A stretch of DNA of 64,000 bases from Bartonella sp. HY328 (GCF_025449335.1 NZ_CP104883.1:1418501-1482500), one strand, 5' to 3'. Counted from the first letter of the stretch, positions 19,794 to 29,202 are shown. Translations and numbers: made by a program. The notes: a model not told the origin generated them from the letters alone.

Positions 19794-21368
19794 TTAATTT
19801 AATGCATCCGCATCATTATTATTTATTTGGCTAATGCGAACTTTGCTAATATTGCGTCTTTCAAGCTCAATCACTTCAAAGCGCAGCCCTTGTGCATCAA
19901 ACGATTCGCCAAGGCTTGGTAAGTGACCAAACTGCCAAAGCATATAGCCAGCAAGGGTCGTATAGCGGTCATTGTCATCAACAAGATCACAATCAAGAAA
20001 ACCACTTAAACGACGAATATCGGCATAGCCTTCAACCACCAAACTATTATCAGCATTGCGCTCCACCAGCATTTGTTCTTCCTCGTCATCAGGGAAGTCG
20101 CCAGCAATCGCTTCTAATATATCGGTTGGGGTGACAACACCTTCAAAAGAGCCATGCTCATCAACAACAATGGCAAGCTGAATGGGCGAGCGGCGCAATT
20201 GTTCCATAAGGCGCAAGACATTGGTGTTTTCATGAACAACCAAGGGCTGGCGCATGGCTTTTTGCCAATCAATTTTTTTGCCCTCTGCCAAGCTTAGTAA
20301 AATATCCTTGGTTAAGGCAACACCAACAAATTCGTCAACTTTTTCGTGGGCAAGCACAATGCGTGTATGGCGAAAATTAGGAATTTCCTTACGCATTTCC
20401 TCGTCACTGCTAGAAACATCAAGCCATTCCACCTCCTGACGGGGCGACATGATCGAGCGCACAGGGCGTTCTGCAAGGTCAAGCACCGAACGGATCATTT
20501 GCTTTTCTTCTGGTTTAAAGACTTCAGACGCCGCCGATTGTTCGGCTATAACATCAACGGTTTCAGCAAGGTTACCCTCATTACGGCCGCCGCCAAGCAG
20601 GCGCAATACAGCGCCGGCTGTACGCTCACGCAGATCATTGGTGGACACCAATTTTTCGCGGTTACGCCGGCCAATCTGATTGAAGGCTTCGATAAGGATT
20701 GAAAAACCAATAGCTGCATAGAGATAGCCTTTGGGGATATGATAGCCAAGTCCTTCAACAATAAGGCTGAAACCAATCATCATCAAGAAGCCAAGGCAAA
20801 GAATAACCACGGTTGGGTGGCGGTTAACAAATTGCATTAAGGGGCCAGAACCCCACATCATCACGCCCATAGCAACAATAACCGCAATATACATAACCGC
20901 CATTTGTTCATGGGGGATCATGCCGGTGGCGGTGATAATACTATCAAGCGAGAATACCGCATCAAGCACAACGATCTGCACAATAACTTGCCAAAATATC
21001 GCATGGGTAGCGTTGGTTTTTTTGTCGTGGCTATCACCTTCAAGCCGCTCATGCAGTTCTAATGTGCCCTTGGCAAGCAGAAACGCACCACCAATAAGCA
21101 GAATAATGCTGCGCCAGCTAAAATCAAATTCACCGATAGAAAAAATAATTTCTTTTAGTGAAATAACCCAGCCGATAATAAGCAACAAGCCAAGGCGCAT
21201 GACAAGCGCGAGCGAAAGGCCAGTTAGTCGGGCGCGGTTACGTTGGTGTGGTGGCAGTTTTTCTGCAAGAATTGCAATGAAGACAAGGTTGTCAATACCA
21301 AGTACAATTTCGAGAAAAATTAGTGTTACCAAGCCTAGCCATGCATGGGGATCGGCAATCCATTCCAT
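19794..21368 (-). CDS. TerC family membrane protein with CBS and CorC domains
   Basis: A 524-residue inner-membrane protein. Residues 1-235 form the TerC domain with about seven membrane segments; the acidic motif IFLEIVLGIDNLVFI near residue 20 and VLDAVFSLDSIITATGM near 135 are typical of metal-transporting TerC/Alx proteins. Two CBS domains follow (SIMSPRQEVEWLDV at about 300, and a second ending VVTPTDILEAIAGDFPDDEE). A C-terminal CorC_HlyC domain (about 440-515) completes it. This YegH/YoaE-like architecture is linked to metal-ion export or tolerance in the family. No yybP-ykoY riboswitch could be recognised upstream. Single gene. Confidence 0.9.
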   Translation of the reverse strand: MEWIADPHAWLGLVTLIFLEIVLGIDNLVFIAILAEKLPPHQRNRARLTGLSLALVMRLGLLLIIGWVISLKEIIFSIGEFDFSWRSIILLIGGAFLLAKGTLELHERLEGDSHDKKTNATHAIFWQVIVQIVVLDAVFSLDSIITATGMIPHEQMAVMYIAVIVAMGVMMWGSGPLMQFVNRHPTVVILCLGFLMMIGFSLIVEGLGYHIPKGYLYAAIGFSILIEAFNQIGRRNREKLVSTNDLRERTAGAVLRLLGGGRNEGNLAETVDVIAEQSAASEVFKPEEKQMIRSVLDLAERPVRSIMSPRQEVEWLDVSSSDEEMRKEIPNFRHTRIVLAHEKVDEFVGVALTKDILLSLAEGKKIDWQKAMRQPLVVHENTNVLRLMEQLRRSPIQLAIVVDEHGSFEGVVTPTDILEAIAGDFPDDEEEQMLVERNADNSLVVEGYADIRRLSGFLDCDLVDDNDRYTTLAGYMLWQFGHLPSLGESFDAQGLRFEVIELERRNISKVRISQINNNDADALN

Positions 21369-21944
21369 AATTTTATCCTGCTGTCTTATATAAATAGTAC
21401 AAGATTAAAAATCTTGCCAAAAAATAACATTTAAGAAATTTAAATTTTCATTTTGATTCGCATAATACTTGGCTATTCAAGCAATCTGCTTTCTGAAAAG
21501 TGTTTTTTGATGCTTCTTGAAATAGAAGAAAGAATAGCATTGAAGTTGAAAGCTGTTCGGCTTTTTAATGGTTTTACTTTTTTTGCTAAACTAATGTTTT
21601 TATAAGGAAAAAATGGCGGCATTAAATGCCGCCTCATACTGCTTGCAGGGTCTTCACATGATGTGCCGGGCATTACGCTCGATCAACCTTTTCAATAACA
21701 CAGCTTTGGAAAAAATCGTCAAAGCCGAAGTTGGAAACAAAATACAGCATCTATAATGATATTTTTTGTTAAAACTATCAAGAGGCTATGTCGGGTTTTT
21801 AAGTAACGATAATGCAAATTGAAAATTTTCGCATGAAAATTTATGGATTATGACAAAAAAATGAAAAAAAATAATTTATGGACTAGACATGATGTTTTTT
21901 GATGTTTATAGATCGCGACACAAGTCGTGTGACTGATTTGGTAA
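21369..21944. other. Intergenic upstream of tRNA-Lys
   Basis: A 576-bp AT-rich gap. It contains a perfect 8-bp stem GGCGGCAT-TA-ATGCCGCC at about 21613-21631, but no credible gene; a 66-codon minus-strand ORF here looks random. The tRNA promoter must lie near its right end. Confidence 0.4.

Positions 21945-21949
<5 letters not shown>
21935..21949 (+). repeat. GATTTGGYAAGG repeat, copy at the tRNA 5' end
   Basis: GATTTGGTAAGGGTG overlaps the first bases of tRNA-Lys. Near-identical copies occur at 22519-22533 and 24135-24146, the latter two flanking the DUF4041 gene. Confidence 0.45.
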
Positions 21950-22020
<71 letters not shown>

Positions 22021-22602
22021 ATTTTTCAAAAATTCAATATTTTTATGATATTTCTTATCACCTTAAGGTAATATGGCTTGCTCCTCTTTAATTTTGTCTA
22101 ATCTTATATCCAATATGATAGTGCGCTAAAACAATAAGCCGTTCGCAGGTTAAAAGCCGCGGTTGCTTTTGTGGGCAAATGTGCCGCACCTTAATGGAAT
22201 ATTGGCTGGAACATCTGCGAAGCTTTTAGAATTAAAATTTTCTAATTGAGTTAAGCTAGCCTGCAAATTTTGTAAAAAGTTTCTGGTTTGTAGCGTTATC
22301 TGCTTGATTAGCCTTTAGTAGATTGCAGGTAAGGAATATGGTGCAAATAGGAGCGCGTAAAACAAATAAGGTCAATAATCAAAACGAGTGATTGACTATT
22401 ATCGAAGATAAAAAATTATAATGCTTACAAAGCAACTCGATTGCTTATATAGGCTAAAGCCACAGTTGCAGGTTTTTGCATGACCCTCTCACATTAAGCA
22501 AACAAAGCGCGGTGGCTAGATTTGGCAAGGGTGCTCATAGCAAGAGATGTTATGTTGACAGACCATTTAAAGTTTGCAATCTTCTATTTATTTAGAGGAG
22601 GG
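22021..22602. other. Intergenic between tRNA-Lys and DUF4041 gene
   Basis: A 580-bp gap without a gene. I looked for a second copy of the tRNA 3' end as an attachment site and found none here. Its right end carries the second GATTTGGCAAGGGTG copy. An in-frame extension of the DUF4041 ORF to 22522 lies here but looks non-genic. Confidence 0.4.
22519..22533 (+). repeat. GATTTGGYAAGG repeat, copy 2
   Basis: GATTTGGCAAGGGTG differs by one base from the copy at the tRNA 5' end and lies just before the DUF4041 gene. Confidence 0.45.
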
Positions 22603-24120
22603 ATGCAAAAAGTTATGGATATAGTTTTTGCTTTTATACTTATTATTTGCCCATTTTTATTTGTTCTTTTTTTGGTTTTATATTGCTTGTGCAAACGCAA
22701 AATAAGTAAACAGGCAAAGGTAAATGTTACGATAGCTCATGCATTAATCGAAACGCAAGAAGGTTTAAAGGCTGCTCAAACTCGATTGGCAGATATGGAG
22801 CCACAGTTCGGTAATTTTGCCAATTTAGCAGCCGAAGAAAGACGGTTACAGACAAATATTGATAGTTTAGTAGCTAAAACTTTGAAAGTTTCTCAAATAT
22901 ATGATGAAGCTTATGAAGCGGAAATGAGGAACAGGAAACTTCAATTAGAAGAATTAGATAAAGATATTTTAAAAATCCGTGATGAGTATTCCAAGAAAAG
23001 AGAAATCTATGAGCGGCTAATCAAAGAAGTTGCAATTTTTGATGAACGATTATCTTTTGCTGAAATGGGTGTTTATGAACCCCACTTTGATTTTGACAGT
23101 AGCGACAAATATAAACAGCAAATTGAAAAAATAAGATCCGAACAAAAAAGTATGGTGAAATCCCAAGAAGCTGTATTTTGCAATACAGTTTGGCATGTTG
23201 AGGGTAGCGTAGCTAAAGGGAAGGTTTTAATTAACAATTCAATTAAGCTTGTATTACGTGCATTTAACAATGAATGTGATGCAGCTATCGCCAATGCACG
23301 ATGGAACAATGCGATAGCAATGGAAAAAAGAATAATACGTGCGTCTGAGCAAATAGCTAAACTAGTAAATGCGCAAGCTATTGTCCTTTCTGGAAAATAT
23401 TTAAATTTAAAATTAAAGGAATTACAATTAACTCATGAATATAAGGAAAAACTAAAGCGTGAAAAAGACGAGCGTGCAGAAATGGCACGTTTAGCGCGTG
23501 AAGAACAAAAGCTTCAACGTGATTTGGAGCAAGCTGAAGAAGATGAAGATAATTACAAACGCTTGCTGAAAAAGGCTAAAGACGAAGCCCAATCTTTATC
23601 TGGTGAAAAACTTACAGCCTTTGAAGAAAAAATTAAGTTATTAGAAGAAGATTTACAAAATGCACATGCGCGTGTTGAACGAGCACAGGCGATGGCTGAA
23701 AGAACACGGTCTGGTTATATTTATATCATATCCAATATTGGTTCATTTGGTGAAGGTATCTTTAAAATTGGCTTGACACGAAGATTAGATCCTATGGATA
23801 GGGTTAGAGAGTTAGGTAGTGCAAGCGTTCCTTTTATATTTGATGTGCATGCAATAATTTATAGTGATGATGCACCTGCATTAGAATATTCGTTGCATAA
23901 AGAATTCGACAAGGGACGTGTTAACATGATTAATCCGAGAAAAGAATTCTTTAATATTTCCATAAATGAGGTCCGCGAGGCGGTTAACCGCTTAGCGCCA
24001 GACGCACCGTTTTTTGATGATATTGAAGCACAAGACTATAAAGAAACTTTAGCTAAAAGACATAAGGAGTTACTCCCTGATGAGGATAGCCTCATTGATG
24101 GACTACCCAAAACTATTTAA
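22603..24120 (+). CDS. DUF4041 / Mug113 (GIY-YIG-like) protein with TM anchor
   Basis: About 505 residues. An N-terminal membrane helix (FAFILIICPFLFVLFLVLYC) is followed by long charged coiled coils, then the DUF4041 region (about 100-260), a second coiled coil rich in Lys/Glu/Ala (about 285-390), and a C-terminal T5orf172/Mug113 GIY-YIG-like domain. The latter reads SGYIYIISNIGSFGEGIFKI, continues GLTRRLDPMDRVRELGSASV, and ends with HKEFDKGRVNMINPRKEFF. Such proteins are common in prophages and genomic islands; their role is unproven, and the GIY-YIG-like domain suggests nucleic-acid binding or cutting. AGGAGG stands just before the ATG at 22603, with another ATG at 22615; the spacing favours neither fully. 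The gene is flanked by short direct repeats and lies beside tRNA-Lys. Confidence 0.82.
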   Translation: MQKVMDIVFAFILIICPFLFVLFLVLYCLCKRKISKQAKVNVTIAHALIETQEGLKAAQTRLADMEPQFGNFANLAAEERRLQTNIDSLVAKTLKVSQIYDEAYEAEMRNRKLQLEELDKDILKIRDEYSKKREIYERLIKEVAIFDERLSFAEMGVYEPHFDFDSSDKYKQQIEKIRSEQKSMVKSQEAVFCNTVWHVEGSVAKGKVLINNSIKLVLRAFNNECDAAIANARWNNAIAMEKRIIRASEQIAKLVNAQAIVLSGKYLNLKLKELQLTHEYKEKLKREKDERAEMARLAREEQKLQRDLEQAEEDEDNYKRLLKKAKDEAQSLSGEKLTAFEEKIKLLEEDLQNAHARVERAQAMAERTRSGYIYIISNIGSFGEGIFKIGLTRRLDPMDRVRELGSASVPFIFDVHAIIYSDDAPALEYSLHKEFDKGRVNMINPRKEFFNISINEVREAVNRLAPDAPFFDDIEAQDYKETLAKRHKELLPDEDSLIDGLPKTI

Positions 24121-24134
24121 AAGTGCAGTTGCTG

Positions 24135-24146
24135 GATTTGGCAAGG
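24135..24146 (+). repeat. GATTTGGYAAGG repeat, copy 3
   Basis: GATTTGGCAAGG lies 15 bp after the DUF4041 stop, preceded by GTTGCTG where copy 2 has GTGGCTA. Together with copy 2 it brackets the DUF4041 gene. Confidence 0.4.
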
Positions 24147-24195
24147 TAGGTTTAAAAGGGAAACCATAACTCAAACTTACTATTGTTGGTTTTTA

Positions 24196-24867
24196 TTAAA
24201 CCTCTCCAGCGACGGCAATAAAATGCACCGAAACCACTCGGGCATGGGGAAATTTTAATTCCATCGGTGGGTTGAATTGCGATAGCACCAATTCTTGCGC
24301 ATTGTGGCGCACAAAGCGTTTGACAAAAGCATGAGGTGTCGAAAATTCATCCATTTGAATTTGTGCAACCACATAATCATTTTGTTTAACCCGTCTTTGT
24401 GGGTTGAGAAAAACAACCTCGCCATCTTCATAGCGCGGCGACATAGAGTCTCCGCTTACCACAACACCATAAGCATTTTGAACATCGGCTAATTGCGGTG
24501 GACACAAAACCTCGTAAAGAATATTGCCGTTAAGCATAAACTCGCCATTAATGCCAGCAACCGCTTGCCCGTAAATGGGGATCTTGCGGTTGGTTGCAAG
24601 TTTTACTGGCCCCAAAATCTTCGCATTAGGCTTTTCAGCTATCATTCTTGTGGCGTGCTCCGGCGTGCTTGCTTCCATAAGCTCAGCTATATCCAACTCA
24701 AGTGCCTGGGCTAATTGGGCAAATTTATCATTGCGAAAAGATTTTTTTCGTCCTGATAAAAAGTCGCGAATATAGCCCTTTTCAAGCCCAACCTTGGTGG
24801 CAGCTTCAACTGCACCTATGTTGAGCGCTTGCAAACGCTGTGCAATGATTTGACGTAATTTTTCCAT
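24196..24867 (-). CDS. Phage-type repressor (HTH + S24 peptidase)
   Basis: A 223-residue CI/LexA-like repressor. Residues 1-60 form an XRE-type HTH (NIGAVEAATKVGLEKGYIRD), and residues 95-215 form a peptidase S24 domain. The catalytic serine is in VVSGDSMSPRYEDGEVV; the likely general-base lysine is in HAFVKRFV. An Ala-Gly pair in GQAVAGINGE is a plausible self-cleavage site. It should hold the divergent replication genes silent and release them on RecA activation during DNA damage (family knowledge). It is divergent from the 25181-28445 genes, with operator-like repeats between. Confidence 0.92.
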   Translation of the reverse strand: MEKLRQIIAQRLQALNIGAVEAATKVGLEKGYIRDFLSGRKKSFRNDKFAQLAQALELDIAELMEASTPEHATRMIAEKPNAKILGPVKLATNRKIPIYGQAVAGINGEFMLNGNILYEVLCPPQLADVQNAYGVVVSGDSMSPRYEDGEVVFLNPQRRVKQNDYVVAQIQMDEFSTPHAFVKRFVRHNAQELVLSQFNPPMELKFPHARVVSVHFIAVAGEV

Positions 24868-24880
24868 ATTTGATATTGTA

Positions 24881-24952
24881 GGATATATCCAACCAAAAGA
24901 AAAGAGGTAAATTTACGTTGCAAAGTTGGATAAAACCAACTATTATCCAACT
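24881..24952. promoter_or_regulatory. Operator region of the phage-type repressor
   Basis: Three copies of the half-site TATCCAAC/GTTGGATA occur at 24886-24893, 24925-24932 and 24944-24951. The last two form an inverted repeat AGTTGGATAA-N9-TTATCCAACT. The first lies next to a GGATATATCC palindrome just upstream of the repressor start. The arrangement matches a divergent operator controlling both repressor and replication genes. Confidence 0.65.
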
Positions 24953-25180
24953 ATGGAAAATCGAGTCGTTACATTTTCTAAATTGGTTCAATTCAGATAT
25001 TCTGAAAGTGGTAAGCTATGGCTTATGGGCTGCAACTGCGTATCTCGCGGTAATTTTTTAGGAGCGGATCCAACACACCAAAAATCACTTAATAATTGCC
25101 TGCCGCATAATTTGCGTGACTTGGCTTTGCTATTTATCGTTTCGCGTTGGTTGGAAATTATTTTAAAAAAGTGGGGGGCT

Positions 25181-25384
25181 ATGAGTGAAATTTTTTCGCA
25201 AGCTGCAAAGCGCCTATTGGTAAGGCTTGATGTTAGGGAAAAATTAGTGCGCTTGCCGATGACGCCAGCTGGCCGCGCTTTATTGCGGCGCGACCTTGCG
25301 CAGGGCCGCCACATTGCGCTTGAAAGTCGTAATTTTGATTATGAAGCAATGAACAGTTTTAACCTTAAAACAAGTGAGCATTAA
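25181..25384 (+). CDS. Small protein of the phage control region
   Basis: A 67-residue basic protein, MSEIFSQAAKRLLVRLDVRE onward, with the tail SRNFDYEAMNSFNLKTSEH. The frame stays open upstream to 24926, overlapping the operators, but that part is not protein-like. GGGGGG 3-8 bp before the ATG at 25181 supports this start. It ends 4 bp before the helicase gene and is likely translated with it. In phage control regions this position often holds a Cro, excisionase or replication accessory protein, but no HTH is evident. Function unknown. Confidence 0.55.
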   Translation: MSEIFSQAAKRLLVRLDVREKLVRLPMTPAGRALLRRDLAQGRHIALESRNFDYEAMNSFNLKTSEH

Positions 25385-25387
25385 TTT

Positions 25388-26836
25388 ATGGCCGAATTTT
25401 TAAATGGAACGGTTAATCAAAATGCTTTTATACCTGAAATCGAGCAAGATTTGCTGGGTGGTTGCCTGTTGGAAACAGAATGTTTCATTAAGGCATCGGC
25501 TATTTTATCGGCCGATAATTTTGTTGAACCACTGCATCAAAGCGTTTTTAATGCCATGCAGCGCGGCTTTGATACCTATCAATCAACCACTTTGCCAATC
25601 ATTGTAAAAGGCTGCCCTAAAGGTGTTGAAGAACAATTAAAGGCGCGTGGCTTAGTAAGCTGGGCTGAATATTTGGTGCGCCTTACGAGCAATACTATTA
25701 CCCGTCCTGCTAGTGTTGAAGAACGGGCAATGCGCGTGCTTGAGCAATGGGGCAGGGTGCAATTATCCGATCACGCGCAAAATATCGCCATTGCTGCTAA
25801 AGACCCGTTAGCATCGCTTCAAGGGCTTGTTTCATCGAGTGTTGCAGCCCTTGATGATATTTTGGTAAAATGCCGTAAATCAACTAGCAAAAACGCTAGA
25901 ACATCTCTTTCACGCGCTATGCAAAGTGCCTTTATTGCTGCAAGAAAAGCAGCAAGCTCTAATAACGGTTTAACGGGTTTAAACTGGGGGCTTGTTGATT
26001 TAAATGCGATTACTGGTGGTATTCAAAAGCGTGATTTAATTTTAATTGGTGCGCGCCCATCCATGGGCAAAACCACTTTTGCCACCGCCATTGCCCGTGC
26101 GGTTGCTAAATCTGGCAAGCATGGCGTTGGCATTATTTCGCTTGAAATGGATAAGGATAAGCTAGCCGCGCGTATGGCAAGCGATATTGCCTTTGATAAG
26201 CGCATGGATATTCCCTACACCCATATTATTAATGGCAAGATTGCGCTTAATGATTTGGAGCAAATGGAAGAAATTTGCCAAGCCATTGGTAATTTGCCCA
26301 TTTTAATTGATGATCAATCAGGCATTACCATTGCGCAAATCCGCGCTAAGGTTGAAGCCATGAAAGCCGAATTTATCAAAGGCGGCGCTGAATTATCAGT
26401 ATTGATTATTGACCATTTAGGGCTTATTCGCGCCAGCAACCGCTATTGTGGCAATCGCAATAATGAAATTGCTGAAATGACCGCAACATTAAAAGCTATT
26501 GCCCGCGATTTTGATATTGCTGTGGTGCTGTTATCGCAGCTTAACCGCGAGGTGGAAAAGCGCAATGATAAACGCCCTCAACTATCCGATTTGCGCGACT
26601 CTGGTGCCATTGAGCAAGATGCTGATACGATTATGTTTTTGCATCGTGAAGCCTATTATCTTGACCGCGAAAAATATGCTGATTTTGACATGGAAAGTGC
26701 GCGTGTCGAGCGCTTAATTGATACGCAAAATACAATGGAAATTATTGTGGCCAAGCAGCGCAATGGCCCGTTGAAAACCATTGGCGTTTTTGCCGATATG
26801 GCATGTGCGGCAATTAGAAATGGAGCAAGACCATGA
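25388..26836 (+). CDS. DnaB-type replicative helicase, phage form
   Basis: A 482-residue hexameric 5'-3' helicase of superfamily 4. The N-terminal primase-interacting domain starts PEIEQDLLGGCLLETECFI. The RecA-like domain has Walker A ARPSMGKTTFATA, Walker B SVLIIDHLGLI, and the conserved LRDSGAIEQDADTIMFLHRE arginine-finger region. Chromosomal DnaB would carry closer family features and different neighbours; here it follows a repressor and overlaps the next gene by 4 bp (ATGA). It is most likely a prophage replication helicase, acting with the HTH protein as loader or initiator. Confidence 0.9.
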   Translation: MAEFLNGTVNQNAFIPEIEQDLLGGCLLETECFIKASAILSADNFVEPLHQSVFNAMQRGFDTYQSTTLPIIVKGCPKGVEEQLKARGLVSWAEYLVRLTSNTITRPASVEERAMRVLEQWGRVQLSDHAQNIAIAAKDPLASLQGLVSSSVAALDDILVKCRKSTSKNARTSLSRAMQSAFIAARKAASSNNGLTGLNWGLVDLNAITGGIQKRDLILIGARPSMGKTTFATAIARAVAKSGKHGVGIISLEMDKDKLAARMASDIAFDKRMDIPYTHIINGKIALNDLEQMEEICQAIGNLPILIDDQSGITIAQIRAKVEAMKAEFIKGGAELSVLIIDHLGLIRASNRYCGNRNNEIAEMTATLKAIARDFDIAVVLLSQLNREVEKRNDKRPQLSDLRDSGAIEQDADTIMFLHREAYYLDREKYADFDMESARVERLIDTQNTMEIIVAKQRNGPLKTIGVFADMACAAIRNGARP

Positions 26837-27789
26837 GTATTAAAGCTGTTGCTTGGGTTTTAGATCAAACAATAAAAGACCCAACCGCCAAACTGGTGCT
26901 TATATCATTAGCCAATTGCTTAAACAGCAAAACAGGCAAATGCTTCCCAACTTTTGAGCGCATCAGCCAAGAAAGTAGCTGCGCGCGCAGCACGGTTATT
27001 CGCAAATTGCAATGGCTTGAGCAAAATGGCTGGATTAGCATTAACCGTGAATTTGGTGATGATGGCCGCCAACTTGCAAATAGCTATATCTTGCATTTTG
27101 CCGGTGGCAATTTGCTATCCGCGGATAGCATTTGCAAAGGCGAGGGTGGCAAGCTGCAACGGGAGGGTGTTGTGGCACATACGGGGGAGGGTTGCATTGT
27201 TGATACTCCTTATAAGAAACTGGAAAAAATACCAGAAGATTATTCTTTGTCGGAAAACCATTCCGACCTACAGGAAAACTTAGGTGAAAACCAAAAAGAA
27301 AAATCACAACAAGAATTATTCGCGTCAAAAGCTAAAAATAAAAAACCAAACTATCCACAAGCATTTGAAAATGCATGGAAATTATACCCAACTGACTGCA
27401 ATATGTCAAAAAAACAAGGTTTTAGCGAGTGGCAGCGTTTAGATGCGAGCGACCGTGCTTTGGTGCTTGCTGCTATCCCTAATTTTAAGGCGCATTGCCA
27501 GAAAAACCCCGATTATCGCCCTGTACATTTTTGCCGTTTTATCAGCCAAAGGCGTTTTGATGGCTTTCAACCGCAAGAGGTAAAACCTTTGGCGCACGAG
27601 TGCAATATTGGTGGCTTTGATGATCAACGCTGGCAAAAAATACTAAATTTTGGCCGCAGCCGTAAAGAGTGGCAGGTAAGCCTTTGGGGCCCAATGCCCA
27701 ATCGTCAAGGCTCACTTGTGCCAGCTAAGCTTGTTTTGCCAAATGATGGCATAGGCTGGGCTGAAACATATTTAGCCGCCGCACAATAG
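26833..27789 (+). CDS. HTH replication initiator-like protein
   Basis: A 318-residue protein. Residues 5-95 form a winged helix of the HTH_36 type (SKTGKCFPTFERISQESSCA, STVIRKLQWLEQNGWI). The middle is low complexity (Glu, Asn, Gln). The C-terminal half has YPQAFENAWKLYPTDCNMSK and KAHCQKNPDYRPVHFCRFI, seen in phage replication proteins. The 4-bp overlap with the helicase gene suggests translational coupling. By analogy with lambda O/P-type modules it would bind the phage origin, perhaps inside its own gene. No iterons were recognised by eye. Confidence 0.78.
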   Translation: MSIKAVAWVLDQTIKDPTAKLVLISLANCLNSKTGKCFPTFERISQESSCARSTVIRKLQWLEQNGWISINREFGDDGRQLANSYILHFAGGNLLSADSICKGEGGKLQREGVVAHTGEGCIVDTPYKKLEKIPEDYSLSENHSDLQENLGENQKEKSQQELFASKAKNKKPNYPQAFENAWKLYPTDCNMSKKQGFSEWQRLDASDRALVLAAIPNFKAHCQKNPDYRPVHFCRFISQRRFDGFQPQEVKPLAHECNIGGFDDQRWQKILNFGRSRKEWQVSLWGPMPNRQGSLVPAKLVLPNDGIGWAETYLAAAQ

Positions 27790-27833
27790 TGCCACAATAA
27801 CGCAATTTATCAATTTAAAAAAGGAGAATGACT

Positions 27834-28445
27834 ATGGCACAACAAAAAGCCAAAACAAAAGCATCTAAAACTGGGCATGTTACAAAAAGAGGCGGTCGTC
27901 CACGCATACATGGCAAATTGCGCGAGCCTAATGGGCGTGTTTCAAGGGCTAAAGGGCCACAAGAACCAATTGATAAATTAGCAATTGAAGTGCGGGCGCG
28001 CCGCTTTGGTTTAAATGTTCATGAGGCGAGAAACCCAATGGCCGCGACTTTTATTGGCCGGCTTGCGATGAAAGGCGCTGCCAACGGTTTAAGCCAAGAT
28101 CAATATGATGCCGCGCTGCAATTTTTAAAAATCCGCAATGACTATCGCTGCTCGCTACTGTCGCCTGGTGCATTTTACGAAAAAACAGGGCAGTCCATGA
28201 ATGTTGATAATATGCAAGAATATACCGATTGGGTGTTGCGAGCGCGCCAGCGTTATCAAAATGCGATGAAAGCCATACAAGAAGCGCAATTTGATAATGG
28301 CCATGAAAATCTTTATGCAGCACTGCAATATGTGATTATTAATGATGTTGAACTTGAAAATTTAATTGGCGCCGCCCGCATGGTTTTAAATGCATTAGTG
28401 CGCCATTTTTGCGCCAAAACCAACGCTCCCCGCCGTTTTTCATAA
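27834..28445 (+). CDS. Basic phage-associated protein with AT-hook-like start
   Basis: A 203-residue protein. The first 45 residues are highly basic with an AT-hook-like KRGGRPR; the remainder is helical and contains AMKGAANGLSQDQYDAALQF and SLLSPGAFYEKTG. The ATG at 27834 stands 7 bp after AGGAG; the ATG at 27828 is too close. It resembles small DNA-binding phage proteins such as terminase small subunits in size and place, but I cannot assign it to a family. It ends the replication module; a 192-bp gap with a structured leader follows. Confidence 0.65.
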   Translation: MAQQKAKTKASKTGHVTKRGGRPRIHGKLREPNGRVSRAKGPQEPIDKLAIEVRARRFGLNVHEARNPMAATFIGRLAMKGAANGLSQDQYDAALQFLKIRNDYRCSLLSPGAFYEKTGQSMNVDNMQEYTDWVLRARQRYQNAMKAIQEAQFDNGHENLYAALQYVIINDVELENLIGAARMVLNALVRHFCAKTNAPRRFS

Positions 28446-28475
28446 AAAATATTTTTGTCAATTTTTTTGTTGACG

Positions 28476-28541
28476 AAGCATATGTCATAAACCTCTTATA
28501 TAAATTGCGACTAAAGAACAAAACGTGAAATTGGTTGCAGT
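28476..28541 (+). promoter_or_regulatory. Conserved promoter-hairpin leader, copy 1
   Basis: AAGCATA-N12-CTTATATAAATTGCG is followed by an 11-bp hairpin (28504-28514 with 28531-28541) whose 16-nt loop is AGAACAAAACGTGAAA. The stem uses three G-T wobbles where copy 2 has Watson-Crick pairs. It starts 162 bp before its gene; the TATATAAA may be a -10 box and AAGCAT a -35. Confidence 0.7.
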
Positions 28542-28637
28542 TGTTAAGACCCTTCAAGACTTAGCAGTTATGAAATTTATACTACAAAGGCTTTTGTTAA
28601 AAAAGCCGGCATGTGATTTAAATGAAAGGAATTTAAA

Positions 28638-29102
28638 ATGGTTGATTTTATTCAAACTGATAGTGATGGACGGAATTTAATTAAAGGCGGGGTGAAGATT
28701 GCTTATACCCAGATGACCGCTTTTACTAAAGATGGCTTTCTTGTACCTTTTGGTCATCCTGAAGGAATTGTAGTGGCCGGTGCTATCGCAACTTATGAAG
28801 GAGTTGATAACACTAATGGTCAAGATGGCGATGTGTCAGCTGCCGCTTATAATTTCATGCAAGGTGGTTTGAATATATTTGCATCAGATTTGACTGAAGA
28901 GTTTAAAGTGAAAATTGAGAATTTTTATCAACCAGTTTACGCATCTTCGCTTAAAACCCTTTATACTATGCCTGGTACCGGTCGTTTGCCTCTTGGCATT
29001 CTAACTGCAATTAAGAAAAATCATAATATAGATCCAAGCCGTGATCCAAATGAAATTGTTTATGAAATTGATACGAGCAAGATCACGCCTCTTTATCGTT
29101 AA
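28638..29102 (+). CDS. Cement-like paralogue 1
   Basis: A 154-residue protein and the first of three paralogues. Shared blocks are an N-terminal GGVKI..., then LVPFGHPEGIVVAGA, the signature DNTNGQDGD, and YASSLKTLYTMPGTGRLPLG. The order (HP-x-A-I-V, DN-x-x-G-x-DG, VYA...T-G-x-G-R...G) parallels phage capsid cement/decoration proteins of the Gp24/Mu type, where DNSAGADG and TGTRS-AG recur. That is inference from motif order, not a database match. No signal peptide. GAAAGGAATTT precedes the ATG, as in its paralogues. It is transcribed from its own leader (copy 1). Confidence 0.75.
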   Translation: MVDFIQTDSDGRNLIKGGVKIAYTQMTAFTKDGFLVPFGHPEGIVVAGAIATYEGVDNTNGQDGDVSAAAYNFMQGGLNIFASDLTEEFKVKIENFYQPVYASSLKTLYTMPGTGRLPLGILTAIKKNHNIDPSRDPNEIVYEIDTSKITPLYR

Positions 29103-29202
29103 TTTTGGGTTGGCATGCTGCTGATAAAGCGGTGCTGTAAAGGCGATGCTTAATGCCAAATTCTCAGCAAATTATAAAAATATCTGCTTAGTTTTTTTAA
29201 CG

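Noticed and set aside
21473..21673. 66-codon minus ORF upstream of tRNA-Lys
   Set aside because: Composition looks random and it overlaps a stem-loop; no support.
24926..25180. N-terminal extension of the small phage ORF
   Set aside because: It overlaps the repressor operators and is not protein-like in composition.
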